A stretch of 64,000 bases of DNA from Candidatus Methanomethylophilus sp. 1R26 (GTDB lineage: Archaea > Thermoplasmatota > Thermoplasmata > Methanomassiliicoccales > Methanomethylophilaceae), in assembly GCF_001481295.1 (NCBI RefSeq), contig NZ_LOPS01000037.1, positions 41,218 through 105,217 on the forward strand, in the 5' to 3' direction. Numbering within the stretch: the first letter of the stretch is position 1; every line of letters begins with the position of its first letter. Both the position numbers and the translations under genes were made by a program. Positions 27,836 to 37,820 of the stretch are shown here, piece by piece. Below the pieces are notes generated by a model. That model ran no database searches and had not been told where the DNA came from. It was given only the letters and a program-made list of their open reading frames with translations.

Positions 27836-28636
27836 GATGAACTCAGAATGATAGAGGAACTCCTGGGCGTATCCGGCGTAAGGGCCGAACATCTTCCTGC
27901 CGCGCGCGGCGACGGCCTTGTAGCTTCCGGACACCCCGTAGCGGGCCTCCATGACCTTCTGGATCCTCACGTCCACCGGGAAAGCTTCCAGGCGGCCGTA
28001 GCCGAACAGGGCGACGCAGTCGGCCACCTTCGGGCCGACGCCTTTGATGCCCATGAGCGACTGGGTCAGTTCTTCGTAAGGGAGCTCTTCCAGGGCCTTC
28101 ACGTCCACATCCCCGTCCTCGGCGCGCTGTGCCAGCAGGAGGAAGCGTTCCTCGCGGAACCCCAGCCTGCATTCTCCGATCCTCTCCTTCCCGTCGAGGA
28201 TCTGCTTCGGGGTCGGGAACGCCCTGCGGGCCCCGAGGTCGGTGCCGAAGAGGTCGCAGACGGACTCAACCATCTTGGCGATCCTCTTGACGTTGACATT
28301 GGTGGCGAGGACGTACGTCGCGAGGCACTCCCATTCCGGCTGCCTGAGGATGCGGAGGCCGGGGCATCTCTCCGAGAGGCCGGCCACATACGGGTCCCTG
28401 GCCGAGATGTCGGCGATTATGGTCGGGAGGTCGTCCCCGGTGCGGAAATACTTCTCGACGGCGGAGCGGGGCGCGTCCCCCTCGCACTCGAAACCGTCCT
28501 TCGTCTGCCTGAGCGTGACGCAGGACCTTCCGATGACCCCCTGCCACGATCCGTCCGCCTGTTTCCTCCAGCGGTGGGCCTGGCCGCATCCGAGGGTCGG
28601 GTCCAGGGAGATATCAGTTTCAATCCTCATGCTCAT
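27833..28636 (-). CDS. ogg: 8-oxoguanine DNA glycosylase/AP lyase, Ogg1 type
   Basis: Base-excision repair enzyme. 267 residues: an N-terminal TBP-like half (SLDPTLGCGQAHRWRKQADG, GWxG-type WQGVIGRSCVTLRQ) and the helix-hairpin-helix half with LMGIKGVGPKVADCVALFGY and AFPVDVRI. The Lys of GPKVADC is the Schiff-base nucleophile and the Asp of PVDVRI the catalytic acid; both are present. LLRQPEWECLATYVLATN-type region (RILRQPEWECL) is also Ogg1-like. Intact. Confidence 0.92.
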   Translation of the reverse strand: MSMRIETDISLDPTLGCGQAHRWRKQADGSWQGVIGRSCVTLRQTKDGFECEGDAPRSAVEKYFRTGDDLPTIIADISARDPYVAGLSERCPGLRILRQPEWECLATYVLATNVNVKRIAKMVESVCDLFGTDLGARRAFPTPKQILDGKERIGECRLGFREERFLLLAQRAEDGDVDVKALEELPYEELTQSLMGIKGVGPKVADCVALFGYGRLEAFPVDVRIQKVMEARYGVSGSYKAVAARGRKMFGPYAGYAQEFLYHSEFI

Positions 28637-28659
28637 ACGGCACGGATGCCCTGCCCTTC

Positions 28660-29031
28660 TTAAGAATCCGCGCCCTCATCTGCGCTGTACATGCGGTAGG
28701 CATGCTTCAGGCGGGCATCGTCCTTCCATTCGGACGCCTTGGCTGCGGCCTCCTCCTCCGCGCGGGAGACCTTCCCTTTGAGCCCGTACTCGTCGAACGC
28801 CTGCACGGACACCGTCTCCATCGCTTTCGAGAAACCGGGGCAGAGCTTCTCCATGATCTCCGGGGCGTCCGAGACATCGGGCCTGTCGGTGTAGACCGTC
28901 ACGTACCTGACATGCTCGGGATCGTCCGGCCACTTCCTCGGCCTGAAGAAGATCCTGAGGTAGCGGCGCGAGTCGCGCCCGTAGTAGGTGTCGGCCGTGA
29001 ACCTCATGTGCATGATATTGGACATCGGCAT
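28660..29031 (-). CDS. Hypothetical protein, not recognised
   Basis: 123 residues, 23 bases upstream of ogg on the same strand. N-terminal half is strand-rich (HMRFTADTYYGRDSRRYLRIFFRPRKW type, then HVRYVTVYTDRPD), the second half helical and charged (EEEAAAKASEWKDDARLKHA). The stop is TAA. Composition and codon use look like a real gene. No motif points to a function; co-orientation with ogg hints at co-transcription only. Confidence 0.55.
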   Translation of the reverse strand: MPMSNIMHMRFTADTYYGRDSRRYLRIFFRPRKWPDDPEHVRYVTVYTDRPDVSDAPEIMEKLCPGFSKAMETVSVQAFDEYGLKGKVSRAEEEAAAKASEWKDDARLKHAYRMYSADEGADS

Positions 29032-29099
29032 CGGGATGGGGATGCGCGCTTATGCCTGTGTCGGAGAAGATTAAGTTATACCTGGAGGATACGGAGCGC

Positions 29100-29918
29100 A
29101 TGAGGTTCGGACCTGCCGGGTATCCGGCGATCGGAAGCAAGAGCGACCCGGAGGGGTCGCTGAAGTACACCCGCGGACTGGGGCTGGACTGCCTCGAGGT
29201 GGAATTCGTCCGCGGGGCCAGGATCTCGGAGGACAGGGCCCGCCAGATAGGGAAATGCGCCAAGGACCTGGACATACGGCTGAGCTGCCATGCGCCCTAT
29301 TTCATCAGCTTCAATTCGGACAGCCCGGAGACGGTGGACAAGAGCGTAGCATGGGTCGTGGACACCGCCAAGGCCGCCCATTGGCTCGGCGCGTACATCA
29401 TCGTGATCCACGCGGCATCCTACGGGAAGCATCCGGAGACCGCCCTCCCGAATGTCATCTCCGGCCTGACCAGATGCAAGGAGCAGCTCGACGACCTCGG
29501 GATACATGATGTCACCCTCGGGGTGGAGACCATGGGGAAGAAAGGGCAGTTCGGGACGCTGAAGGAGATCGCCGGGGTGATGAAGGAGGTGGACGGAGTC
29601 CGTCCGGTCCTCGATGTCGCCCATGTCCACGCCAGGGGCGTCGGGTGCCTGAAGACGAAGAAGGACATGCAGGACCTCATCGACGAGTTCTTCCCGCTGG
29701 CCGGCCCGACGGCCCACTTCCACATCAGCTGCATCAAGTACGGCGAGAAGGGGGAGATAAGCCATCTTCCGCTCAGCGAGAAGGAGCCTGACCTGCAGAT
29801 GCTCGCCGACATCCTGAACGACAGCGACATGGACTGCAACTTCGTCTGCGAGTCCCCGCTCATCGAGAAGGACGCCGTCGTCTTCAGGGACATGTTCCCC
29901 CGGTACAGGCGGTCCTGA
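29100..29918 (+). CDS. TIM-barrel protein of the AP endonuclease IV / xylose isomerase-like group
   Basis: 272 residues. MRFGPAGYPAIG start, then barrel strands and metal-ligand candidates typical of the Nfo-like superfamily: RLSCHAPYFISFNS, IIVIHAASYGK, VTLGVETMGKKGQFGTL, RPVLDVAHVHARG, AHFHISCIKYGEKG and NFVCESPLIEKD. His, Glu, Asp and His residues sit where endonuclease IV binds its zinc ions, so a metal-dependent AP endonuclease is likely, though the isomerase branch cannot be excluded. ATG 29100 is preferred over 29052: TATA-like AAGTTATAC (29072-29080) and GGAGG lie just upstream of it. Confidence 0.82.
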   Translation: MRFGPAGYPAIGSKSDPEGSLKYTRGLGLDCLEVEFVRGARISEDRARQIGKCAKDLDIRLSCHAPYFISFNSDSPETVDKSVAWVVDTAKAAHWLGAYIIVIHAASYGKHPETALPNVISGLTRCKEQLDDLGIHDVTLGVETMGKKGQFGTLKEIAGVMKEVDGVRPVLDVAHVHARGVGCLKTKKDMQDLIDEFFPLAGPTAHFHISCIKYGEKGEISHLPLSEKEPDLQMLADILNDSDMDCNFVCESPLIEKDAVVFRDMFPRYRRS

Positions 29919-30070
29919 TGAGGCGCAGCACCCCGATCCTGGCGATCGCCATCGCGGCCGCGATCATAGCCGCCGCCATAATAATCGGCTGGGTGCTCCC
30001 CGATTCGAGAGGGAGCGGGGAAGATTCGGGCAGCATCGCCGTTTGGTTCGATTGGCTCTTCAGAGACTGA
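29918..30070 (+). CDS. 50-residue single-span membrane protein
   Basis: ATG 29918 overlaps the TGA of the upstream TIM-barrel gene (TGATG), so it is translationally coupled. RRSTP is followed by one long Ile/Ala-rich membrane segment (ILAIAIAAAIIAAAIIIGWV), then a short polar tail rich in Ser, Gly and acidic residues and ending WFDWLFRD. Translation is clean for 50 codons. No family recognised. The overlap and hydrophobicity make chance unlikely. Confidence 0.6.
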   Translation: MRRSTPILAIAIAAAIIAAAIIIGWVLPDSRGSGEDSGSIAVWFDWLFRD

Positions 30071-30280
30071 ACCCAGTCAAATCAAGTCAATCATAAATTT
30101 ACAATCATTCGAAGACCGGAGAACCTCACTCGGGGCACGATTGGAAATGCATTGTGCACGGAAGCAGGCGGCCTCTCCTCACTGGCCGTGCGGCAGGCGT
30201 GCATCCGTCTCCCGCGGATGCTTCCCTGCTCGAATCCATCGAAAGCGATTTTATAGTCCGACCCTATGCTCATCTTCGGC

Positions 30281-30355
30281 GCCGATGTGGCTCAGCGGTA
30301 GAGCGACGGTTTCGTAAACCGTCGGCCGGGGGTTCAAATCCCTCCATCGGCTCCA
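30281..30355 (+). tRNA. tRNA-Thr (anticodon CGT)
   Basis: Acceptor GCCGATG (30281-30287) pairs with CATCGGC (30345-30351). D arm GCTC...GAGC, anticodon arm ACGGT-TTCGTAA-ACCGT giving anticodon CGT, T arm GGGGG-TTCAAAT-CCCTC. Discriminator T, CCA encoded (30353-30355). No intron. A TATA-like TTTTATAGT is at 30249-30257, about 25-30 bases upstream. Confidence 0.95.
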
Positions 30356-30358
30356 TTC

Positions 30359-31684
30359 TCATTCGCAGCTGTGCTTTCCCGACGGTACGTCCGGCCTTAT
30401 CGGCCCGCTGCTTTTGGTGAGGTACTGGTTCACGATCTTGATCGCGCAGACGTCCCCGCACATGGAGCAGCCGTCCTGCTCCTCGGTGCATCCGCGGGCG
30501 CGGTAGGCCTTCGCCTTCTCCGGGTCGAGGCAGACTCCGTACATGGCGTTCCAGTCCAGTTTCTTCCTCGCCTTGGCCATCTCGTCGTCCCTCTTGGACC
30601 CCTTCCCGTGGGCCAGGTCCGCGGCGTGGGCGGCGATCTTGGACGCGATGACGCCTTCCTTGACGTCGTTCTCGTCCGGAAGGGACAGGTGCTCCGCGGG
30701 GGTGACGTAGCAGAGGAAATCGGCCCCCGCCTGCGCCGCGATGGCCCCTCCGATGGCCGACGTGATGTGGTCGTAGCCCGGAGCTATGTCCGTCACCAGA
30801 GGCCCGAGGACGTAGAAAGGCGCCCCGTGGCAGAGCGCCTTCTCCATCTTCATATTCGCGGCGATCTGGTCCATCGCCATGTGGCCCGGCCCCTCGACCA
30901 TGGCCTGCACCCCGGCCGCCCTCGCCCTCTTGACCAGGTGCCCGAGCACCATCAGCTCGGAGACCTGCGCAGGGTCCGAGGCATCGCGGATGCACCCCGG
31001 CCTGAACCCGTCCCCCAGGGAGAGGGTGAACTCGTACTTCCTCGCGAGGTCCAGGAGCACATCGAAGTCCTTGTAGAGGGGGTTCTCCTCGTCATTGTGC
31101 AGGATCCATGCGGTCAGGAAGGAGCCGCCGCGGGAGACGACGTCCATCAGCCTTTCCGAGTTCCCGATCCATTTCACGGTCTCGCGGGTGATGCCGCAGT
31201 GGACGGTCATGAAGTCCATTCCGTCCTTCGCGTGCTTCTCGATCCCGGAGAAGATGTCGTCCTCGGTCATCTCGACGACGGCGTTCTTCCTGGCGGCCGT
31301 CAGCCCGACCTCGTAGATGGGGACGGAGCCCATCATGACCGGGCAGCGGGAGAGCAGGCGCTTCCTGATGGCATCGATGTCGCCGCCGGTGGAGAGGTCC
31401 ATCACGGCATCGGCGCCGTACTTCACGGCGATGTCCATCTTGCGGATCTCGGGCTCTATGTCAGGCATGTCGCGGGACGTCCCGATGTTGGCGTTGACCT
31501 TCACGGAGAGCCCCTCCCCGACGGCGGCGGGTATGGGGTCGTGGGCGGGGTTGCAGGGCATGACGATGCGCCCGGCCGCGATGCCGTCCATGACGAACCT
31601 CTCGGTCACGCCCTCCCTCTCGGCGATCTTCTTGATCCTGTGGTCGGACTCCCCGCGGGCGGCCTGCTCCATGATGGTGCTCAT
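30359..31684 (-). CDS. thiC: Phosphomethylpyrimidine synthase ThiC
   Basis: Radical-SAM enzyme turning aminoimidazole ribotide into HMP-P for thiamine. 441 residues from ATG 31684 (MSTIMEQAARGE). Conserved blocks: GRIVMPCNPAHDP, VKVNANIGTS, YGADAVMDLSTGGD, MTVHCGITRET, SRGGSFLTAWILHN, LSLGDGFRPGCIRDA, MVEGPGHMAMDQI, CYVTPAEHLSLPDENDV, and the cluster motif CSMCGDVC (CxxCxxxxC-type) near the end. Longer open frame upstream to 31795 is not conserved. I could not find the CUGAGA/ACCUGA elements of a TPP riboswitch in its leader. Divergent from gyrB. Confidence 0.96.
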   Translation of the reverse strand: MSTIMEQAARGESDHRIKKIAEREGVTERFVMDGIAAGRIVMPCNPAHDPIPAAVGEGLSVKVNANIGTSRDMPDIEPEIRKMDIAVKYGADAVMDLSTGGDIDAIRKRLLSRCPVMMGSVPIYEVGLTAARKNAVVEMTEDDIFSGIEKHAKDGMDFMTVHCGITRETVKWIGNSERLMDVVSRGGSFLTAWILHNDEENPLYKDFDVLLDLARKYEFTLSLGDGFRPGCIRDASDPAQVSELMVLGHLVKRARAAGVQAMVEGPGHMAMDQIAANMKMEKALCHGAPFYVLGPLVTDIAPGYDHITSAIGGAIAAQAGADFLCYVTPAEHLSLPDENDVKEGVIASKIAAHAADLAHGKGSKRDDEMAKARKKLDWNAMYGVCLDPEKAKAYRARGCTEEQDGCSMCGDVCAIKIVNQYLTKSSGPIRPDVPSGKHSCE

Positions 31685-31806
31685 TTGAATCGCCGAAGAA
31701 TCCGCCTCGTCGTATTTCATACTTGACGGCTGGCGCCCCCCGCTCCCCCGGTCCCGCCGCCGCACCGGGGAGAGCATGCCGGAGCATACCTCCAATTCAA
31801 TTATTA

Positions 31807-31820
31807 ACGCGCGCGTACGC
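31807..31820. promoter_or_regulatory. Alternating purine-pyrimidine tract in the thiC/gyrB divergent promoter
   Basis: ACGCGCGCGTACGC is 14 bases of strict purine-pyrimidine alternation, followed after one break by CGCGC. It is flanked by the direct repeat AATTATTA on both sides (about 31799 and 31829), which supply TATA-like boxes for thiC (reverse) and gyrB (forward). Such tracts flip to Z-DNA under negative supercoiling. Confidence 0.45.
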
Positions 31821-31886
31821 TCGCGCCTAATTATTATAATATATTAAGACCGACATGCCCAGCCACATATTTTCGGAAGTCAGAAA

Positions 31887-33830
31887 ATGGGCAAAGATGA
31901 CGACATAAGGAACGGGGAGGTTTACGACGAGAACTCCATCCGCGCCCTGAAGGGCCTGGAGGCCGTCAGGGTCCGCCCCGGCATGTACATCGGCAGCACC
32001 GATACCAGAGGGCTGCACCATCTCGTGTACGAGGTGGTCGACAACTCCATCGACGAGGTCATGGCCGGTTTCGCGACCAGGATCGACGTCACCGTCAATG
32101 TGGACGGATCGGTGACCGTGGCGGATGACGGCAGAGGCATCCCTGTGGGGATAGTGCCCGAGGAGGGCAAATCCGGCCTTGAGGTCTGCCTCACCGACCT
32201 CCATGCCGGAGGTAAGTTCGACCAGAACGCGTACAAGGTCTCCGGCGGTCTGCACGGGGTCGGCGTATCGGTCGTGAACGCGCTCTCCACATGGCTGATC
32301 GCCACCGTCAAGAGGGACGGGCACATCCACAGGCAGTCGTACCATACCGGCATCCCGGACGGGCCCGTAGAGGTCATCGGGGACGCCCACGACACCGGGA
32401 CCACCATAACGTTCCTTCCGGATCCCACCATGTTCGAGACGGTCGAGTTCGACTTCGGCACCCTGCAGAACAGGTTCAGGAACCAGGCGTTCCTGAACAC
32501 CAAGGTCACCATCAACTTCGAGGACAAGAGGACCGAGAAGAAGGAGACCTACCACTACGAGGGCGGAGTGAGCGAGTTCGTCAGGTACCTCAACCGCGCG
32601 AAGACACCCATACACCCCGACCCGATCACCGTCAACGGCACCTACAGCGAGAAGGACCCCGAAGGCAAGGAGAGGGACGTCCTGGTTGACATCGCCATGC
32701 AGTACACCGACGGGTACAACGAGTCCGTGGACGCCTTCGTGAACACGGTCAGCACCCCCGACGGCGGAACGCACCTCACCGGCTTCAGGACCGCCCTGAC
32801 CAAGATCCTGAACGACTACGGGAAGGAGAACAACCTCCTGAAGGACATAACCCTCGAGGGGCCGGACACCAGGGAAGGGCTCACGGCGGTCATCAGCATC
32901 AAGATGGCCGACCCCCAGTTCGAGTCCCAGACCAAGGAGAAGCTCGGGTCCTCCATCGCCCAGACCGCTGTCATGGGCATCATGGGCCAGAAGTTCAGGG
33001 AGTACCTGGACGAGCACCCGCAGGTGGCGCAGGCCATCGTGAAGAAATGCATGTCGGCCTACGAGGGCAGGATGGCGGCCAAGAAGGCCAGGGACGCCAC
33101 CCGCAGGAAGTCCCTCCTCGAGAGCACGTCCCTCCCCGGGAAGCTCGCGGACTGCTCCGAGAAGGACCCCGCGAAATGCGAGATATTCATCGTCGAGGGA
33201 GAGTCTGCAGGAGGCTCCGCCAAGATGGGCAGGGACAGGACCTTCCAGGCCATCCTCCCCATCAGAGGGAAGATCCTGAACGTCGAGAGACCCGCCAGGA
33301 CAAGCTCCTCGACCATGAGGAGATCAAGAACCTGACCATCGCCATCGGCGGCGGCATAGGGAAGGACTTCGACATCACCAAGGCGAGGTACCACAAGGTC
33401 GTCATCATGACCGATGCCGATGTGGACGGGGCGCACATTGCGACCCTCCTCCTGACGCTGTTCTACAGGCAGATGCGCCCGCTGGTCGACAACGGGTACG
33501 TCTACCTCGCGATGCCCCCTCTGTACGGCGTCTTCAAAGGCAAGAACAAGCCGAAATACTGCTGGACGGACCAGCAGCTGGCGAAGCTCGTCGAGGAGGC
33601 GGGCGGCCAGGACAAGGTCAACATCAGCCGCTACAAGGGTCTGGGAGAGATGAACCCGCAGCAGCTGTGGGAGACGACCATGGACCCGGAGCAGAGGTAC
33701 ATGAAGCAGGTAAAGGTGGCGGACGCATCATGGCGGACCAGCTGTTCAGCACCCTCATGGGAGAAGATGTCGAGCCCCGCAGGAGTTCATAATCGAGCAC
33801 TCCAACGAGGTCGAGAACCTGGATGTGTGA
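31887..33830 (+). CDS. gyrB: DNA gyrase subunit B, three frameshifts
   Basis: ATPase subunit of the bacterial-type gyrase that introduces negative supercoils. GHKL ATPase domain: [53 protein letters not shown]. Then the transducer and the TOPRIM domain with [19 protein letters not shown] and, after a shift at about 33293, [36 protein letters not shown]. Two more lost bases at about 33729 and 33782 recover the tail [28 protein letters not shown] and the TGA at 33828-33830. Corrected 648 residues, as in other short GyrB. gyrA follows in 4 bases. Gyrase in Thermoplasmatota is of bacterial origin. Confidence 0.95.
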
Positions 33831-33834
33831 TCCC

Positions 33835-36307
33835 ATGGAAGGCGAAGAGAGGATCATCAAGGAAACAGTCGAGAAGACGATGCAGAAATCCTACATCGAT
33901 TACTCGATGTCGGTCATCGTAAGCAGGGCGCTTCCGGACGCGCGCGACGGTCTGAAGCCGGTCCACAGGAAGATCATGTACGCCATGTACGACATGGGAC
34001 TGGCGTACAACAGGCCCCACAAGAAGTCGGCCACCGTGGTCGGAGAAGTGCTGGGTCATTACCACCCCCACGCGATTCGTCCGCGTACGACGCCATGGTG
34101 AGGATGGGGCAGCCGTTCTCCCTCAGGTATCCGCTGATCGACGGCCAGGGTAACTTCGGATCCGTCGACGGGGACCCGCCGGCCGCGATGCGTTACACCG
34201 AGGCCAGGCTCTCCAAGATGGCGAGCGACCTGCTGATGGACCTGGACAAGGACACCGTCGACATGATGGACAACTTCGACGGCACCGTCAAGGAGCCCAC
34301 CGTGCTCCCGTCCAAGTTCCCGAACCTGCTCGTGAACGGGTCTGACGGCATAGCCGTTGGAATGGCGACCAAGATGCCGCCCCACAACCTCAGCGAGGTC
34401 TGCGATGCCATCATGTACACCATCGACAACCCGGACAACGCGGGCGTCGAGCAGCTGATGCAGTTCGTCAGGGGGCCCGACTTCCCGACCGGCGGCATCG
34501 TGAACGGCATCTCCGGCATCGTGGACGCCTACACCACCGGCCGCGGCCGCATCAAGGTGAGGTCCAAGACCCACATCGAGGACAGCGGCAGGAAGGAGGC
34601 CATCGTCGTCGACGAGATCCCCTATCAGGTGAACAAGGCCGAGCTCGTCAAGAGCATAGCCGAGCTCGTCAAGAACAAGGCGGTCAACGGCATCAGCGAC
34701 CTCAGGGATGAGTCCGACCGCCACGGGATGAGGATCGTCATCGAGCTTCACAAGGACGCCATACCCGACGTGGTCCTGGAGAACCTGATGAAGAAGACCC
34801 AGCTGGAGATCACCTACGGCATCATCAACCTCGCCCTGGTGAAGGACGCCAAAGGCAAGGACGTGCCGAAGCTCCTCGGCCTGAGGCAGCTCATCGACCA
34901 GTACATCGGCCACAGGCGGAGCGTCGTGACCCGCAGGACCCAGTTCGACCTGAGGAAGGCCGAGGAGAGGTTCCACATCCTCGACGGCCTGATCAAGGCG
35001 CTGAACATGCTCGACCAGACCATCGCCCTCATCAGGGGCTCTACTTCCGGGCCCGAGGCGAACCAGGGCCTGCAGAACCTGCTCGGCATCGACCAGCAGC
35101 AGGCCCAGGCGATCCTGGACATGAGGCTCCAGAAGCTGACCGGCCTGGAGATCGACGCGCTCAGGAAGGAGTACAACGACCTCATCGCCACCATGGAGGA
35201 CCTGAAGGACATCCTGGCCAAGCCTGCGAGGATCGACGCCATCATCAAGTCCGAGCTCAAGGAGATGAAGGACACCTACGGCGACGCCCGCAGGACCCAG
35301 ATCAACAGGGACGCCATCGACGTCAACGCCGAGGACCTCATACCCAAGGAGGACACGGTCTACACCCTGTCGGCGGCCGATTACGTGAAGAGGATACCCC
35401 TCCGCGCCTACCGCCAGCAGTCCCGCGGAGGCGTCGGCACCAAGGGCATGGAGACCAAGGACGAGACTACGTCAAGACAATGTTCGTGGCCTCGTCCCAC
35501 GACTACCTCATGTTCGTGACCAACACCGGCAGGATACTCTGGCTCAAGGGATACGCCATCCCCGAGGGGAGCAGGCAGGCCAAAGGCAAGCCGATCGTCA
35601 ACCTGCTGCCGGACCTGCATGAGGACGAGACGGTCATCACGGTCATCCCCACCTCCGCCTTCCCGGACGACCAGTTCCTGGCGTTCTGCACCAGGAACGG
35701 CCTGTTCAAGAAGACCCAGCTGTCCGCCTACGGCAATGTGAGGAACAAGGGCATCATCGCGCTCAACATCGATGACGGCGACAGCCTGGTCGAGGCCGCC
35801 AAGGTCGAGGCCGGGTCCGACATCATCCTCGCCACCGACGACGGGCTCGCCTGCAGGTTCGATGAGAAGGAGGTCAGGCCGACGGGACGCGCCGCCATGG
35901 GCGTCAAGGGCATGAACCTGGGCCTGAACAACCACGTCGTGTCGATGACCGTGGTCCACCCGCAGGACCAGCTCCTGACCGTGACCGAGTTCGGCATGGG
36001 GAAGATCTCCTCCGTGGACGACTACACCAAGCACCACCGCGGCTCCAAGGGCGTGACCACCATCAAGCTCACCAAGAAGAGCGGCGCCGTGGTCTCCGTG
36101 CGCAAGGTCGTGGACGGCGACGAGCTCATGCTGGTCTCCGAGTCCGGCAAGATCATCCGCATCGACGTCGGCTCGATCCGCAAGACCGGCAGATCGGCGC
36201 AGGGCGTCAGGGTCATGGACCTCCGCGACGGCGACAGGATCACCGCCGTGGAGCCTGTGAACCCCTCCGGTGTCCGCTGCGACGACGAAACGGAGGAGCA
36301 ACAGTGA
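33835..36307 (+). CDS. gyrA: DNA gyrase subunit A, two frameshifts
   Basis: Breakage-reunion subunit. [20 protein letters not shown] and [20 protein letters not shown] open it. At about 34074 one G is lost in the HPHGDSS motif (CACGCGATTCG for CACGGCGATTCG), after which [20 protein letters not shown] and [12 protein letters not shown] follow, the latter with the active-site Tyr. A second lost base at about 35464 precedes the beta-pinwheel C-terminal domain ([32 protein letters not shown]). Corrected 824 residues. ATG 33835 is chosen over the in-frame ATG at 33823, which overlaps the end of gyrB. Confidence 0.95.
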
Positions 36308-36555
36308 GCGCTGCCTCGGCGGAGGACGGGGCCAGGTGGTTCCTGGCCTTCTTCGGCCTCGTGGCCGGCATCCTCTGCCTGGCGGCCTCGGCGATGAGCT
36401 TCGCCGGCGGCGATGCGGGCCTGGGGGCGGTGTTCGCCGCCGTCTGCATCGCCTGCTTCCTGCTGGCATTCCTGCTCCGCCGGAGCCTCCGGCGGGGCTT
36501 CGGGCGCGGTCCGTTCCCCCCAGGCCGCCGTCCCGTCCGCCGCGGAAGACGGTAA
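36304..36555 (+). CDS. Small two-span membrane protein
   Basis: GTG at 36304 overlaps the gyrA stop (GTGA). 83 residues: [10 protein letters not shown], then two hydrophobic segments (WFLAFFGLVAGILCLAASAM and LGAVFAAVCIACFLLAFLL) separated by a Gly-Gly-Asp loop, then a strongly basic Arg/Pro/Gly tail. Looks like a real small membrane protein co-transcribed with gyrase. No family recognised. Ends in TAA just before the tRNA-Phe promoter. Confidence 0.6.
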   Translation: MSAASAEDGARWFLAFFGLVAGILCLAASAMSFAGGDAGLGAVFAAVCIACFLLAFLLRRSLRRGFGRGPFPPGRRPVRRGRR

Positions 36556-36589
36556 GTTTATAATAGAGGGGACTTTAACGGAAGTCTAA

Positions 36590-36665
36590 GCCGCCGTAGC
36601 TCAGTTGGGAGAGCGCATGACTGAAGATCATGAGGTCGCTGGTTCGAACCCGGCTGGCGGCACCA
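36590..36665 (+). tRNA. tRNA-Phe (anticodon GAA)
   Basis: Acceptor GCCGCCG (36590-36596) pairs with TGGCGGC (36655-36661). D arm GCTC...GAGC, anticodon arm CATGA-CTGAAGA-TCATG giving GAA, T loop TTCGAAC. Discriminator A, CCA encoded (36663-36665). TATA-like TTTATAATA at 36557-36565. Confidence 0.96.
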
Positions 36666-36708
36666 TGCATTTTTACCTCCTCTGATCTCGTCTGCGGAGC
36701 ATCGTATC

Positions 36709-37820
36709 ATGAACAAGGAGATCTGGGACTCATATCACCGCGACGGCACCCCTGCCGGCGGCGACCTCGTCAGAGGCCACCGGATCCCCAACGGGCTCTA
36801 TCACATGATCTGCACAGTAGCCGTCACCAACACCGACGGCAGCGTCCTCCTGGTGCAGAGGGACAGGAGGAAGTCCTTCGGCGGGATGTGGGAGGCCTCC
36901 GCGGGAGGATCCGCCCTCAAGGGGGAGTCCCCCGAGCAGTGCGCGATGCGCGAGCTGCGCGAGGAGACCGGCATCGACGGCACGGGGATGAGGTCCGAAG
37001 GGTTCTACCCCGATGACAAGTTCCGCTCGATAATTTACGAGTTCTCGCTCTCCACGGACATCCCCAAGGACTCGGTGAAGCTGCAGGCCGGAGAGACCCA
37101 GGATTACAGATGGGTCCCCCGCGAGGAGTTCGCCGAGATGATGCGCTCCCGCAGCAGGTGGAACATCTCTCCCAGGTCCCGCCATTTCGGCTACCGCATC
37201 ATCAGGGAGGCCGAGGAGAAGGGCCTCATACCCAAACGTGAAGGCAGGAGGCCGAAGAAGAAGCGCCCGGAGCCTCTGCCGACCCCGGTGCGGAGAAGCC
37301 CGCCCGGCCCCGCTCCGACAACAGGGAACGGAAGCAGAACGCTCCCAAGGGCCCGGACGCCCCCAGACCGGTCCGTCCGCCCGCCAAGGGCACCGGAAGG
37401 AAGAAGTCCGGCGCCGCGGGGGCCAGGAGCCCAAGGGCGGAAACCAGACCGGGACGCCCCGCCGCCCGCAGGACAGGAGGCCGCGGGAAGGGTCCGCGCC
37501 CAAGGGCCCTAAGGGGAACGCACCGAAGGCGCAGCCGTCAGGCAGGCCCCGGACCGGCGCCCCTGTCCAAGGAGCGCCGCGCGGAGGCAGAGGCCGCCGC
37601 CGGCACGGGCAGCGCAGCGGGGAGAAGCGCTCAGGAGGCGGCGGAGACGGCCAGCGAAGACACCGATGAGGTGCTGATCGATCTCAAGACCACGTCCCTC
37701 ACCCTGGGCGAGGTCATGGAGAGGATCCAGAGCCTCAAGAGCGATCCGAAATACAAAGGGTATGAGATATTCATGGACGGGGACAGGTATGCGATCGTCG
37801 CGCGCAGGAGGCCTGAGTGA
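36709..37820 (+). CDS. Nudix hydrolase with long disordered tail and C-terminal module, several frameshifts
   Basis: Residues ~1-170 are a Nudix hydrolase: LYHMICTVAVTNTDGSVLL, the Nudix box GGSALKGESPEQCAMRELRE ETG (G-x5-E-x7-REETG), and a C-terminal helix. Then the sequence turns into a Lys/Arg/Pro/Gly-rich disordered tail. The frame changes at about 37273 (GAGCCTCT for GAGGCCTCT), again at about 37415 (CGGCGCCGC for CGGCGGCCGC) and further on, and comes out in the frame ETASEDTDEVLIDLKTTSLT with the short folded-looking end LGEVMERIQSLKSDPKYKGY... to TGA 37818-37820. About 371 residues if four bases are restored. The C-terminal ~45 residues could instead be a separate small gene. The next gene overlaps by one base. 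Confidence 0.7.

Noticed and set aside
31685..31800. TPP riboswitch in the thiC leader
   Set aside because: I looked for the conserved CUGAGA and ACCUGA elements on the reverse strand and did not find them.
31887..36307. gyrB and gyrA as pseudogenes
   Set aside because: All catalytic motifs are kept, the breaks are single-base losses, and similar breaks affect many essential genes, so sequence error is more likely than decay.
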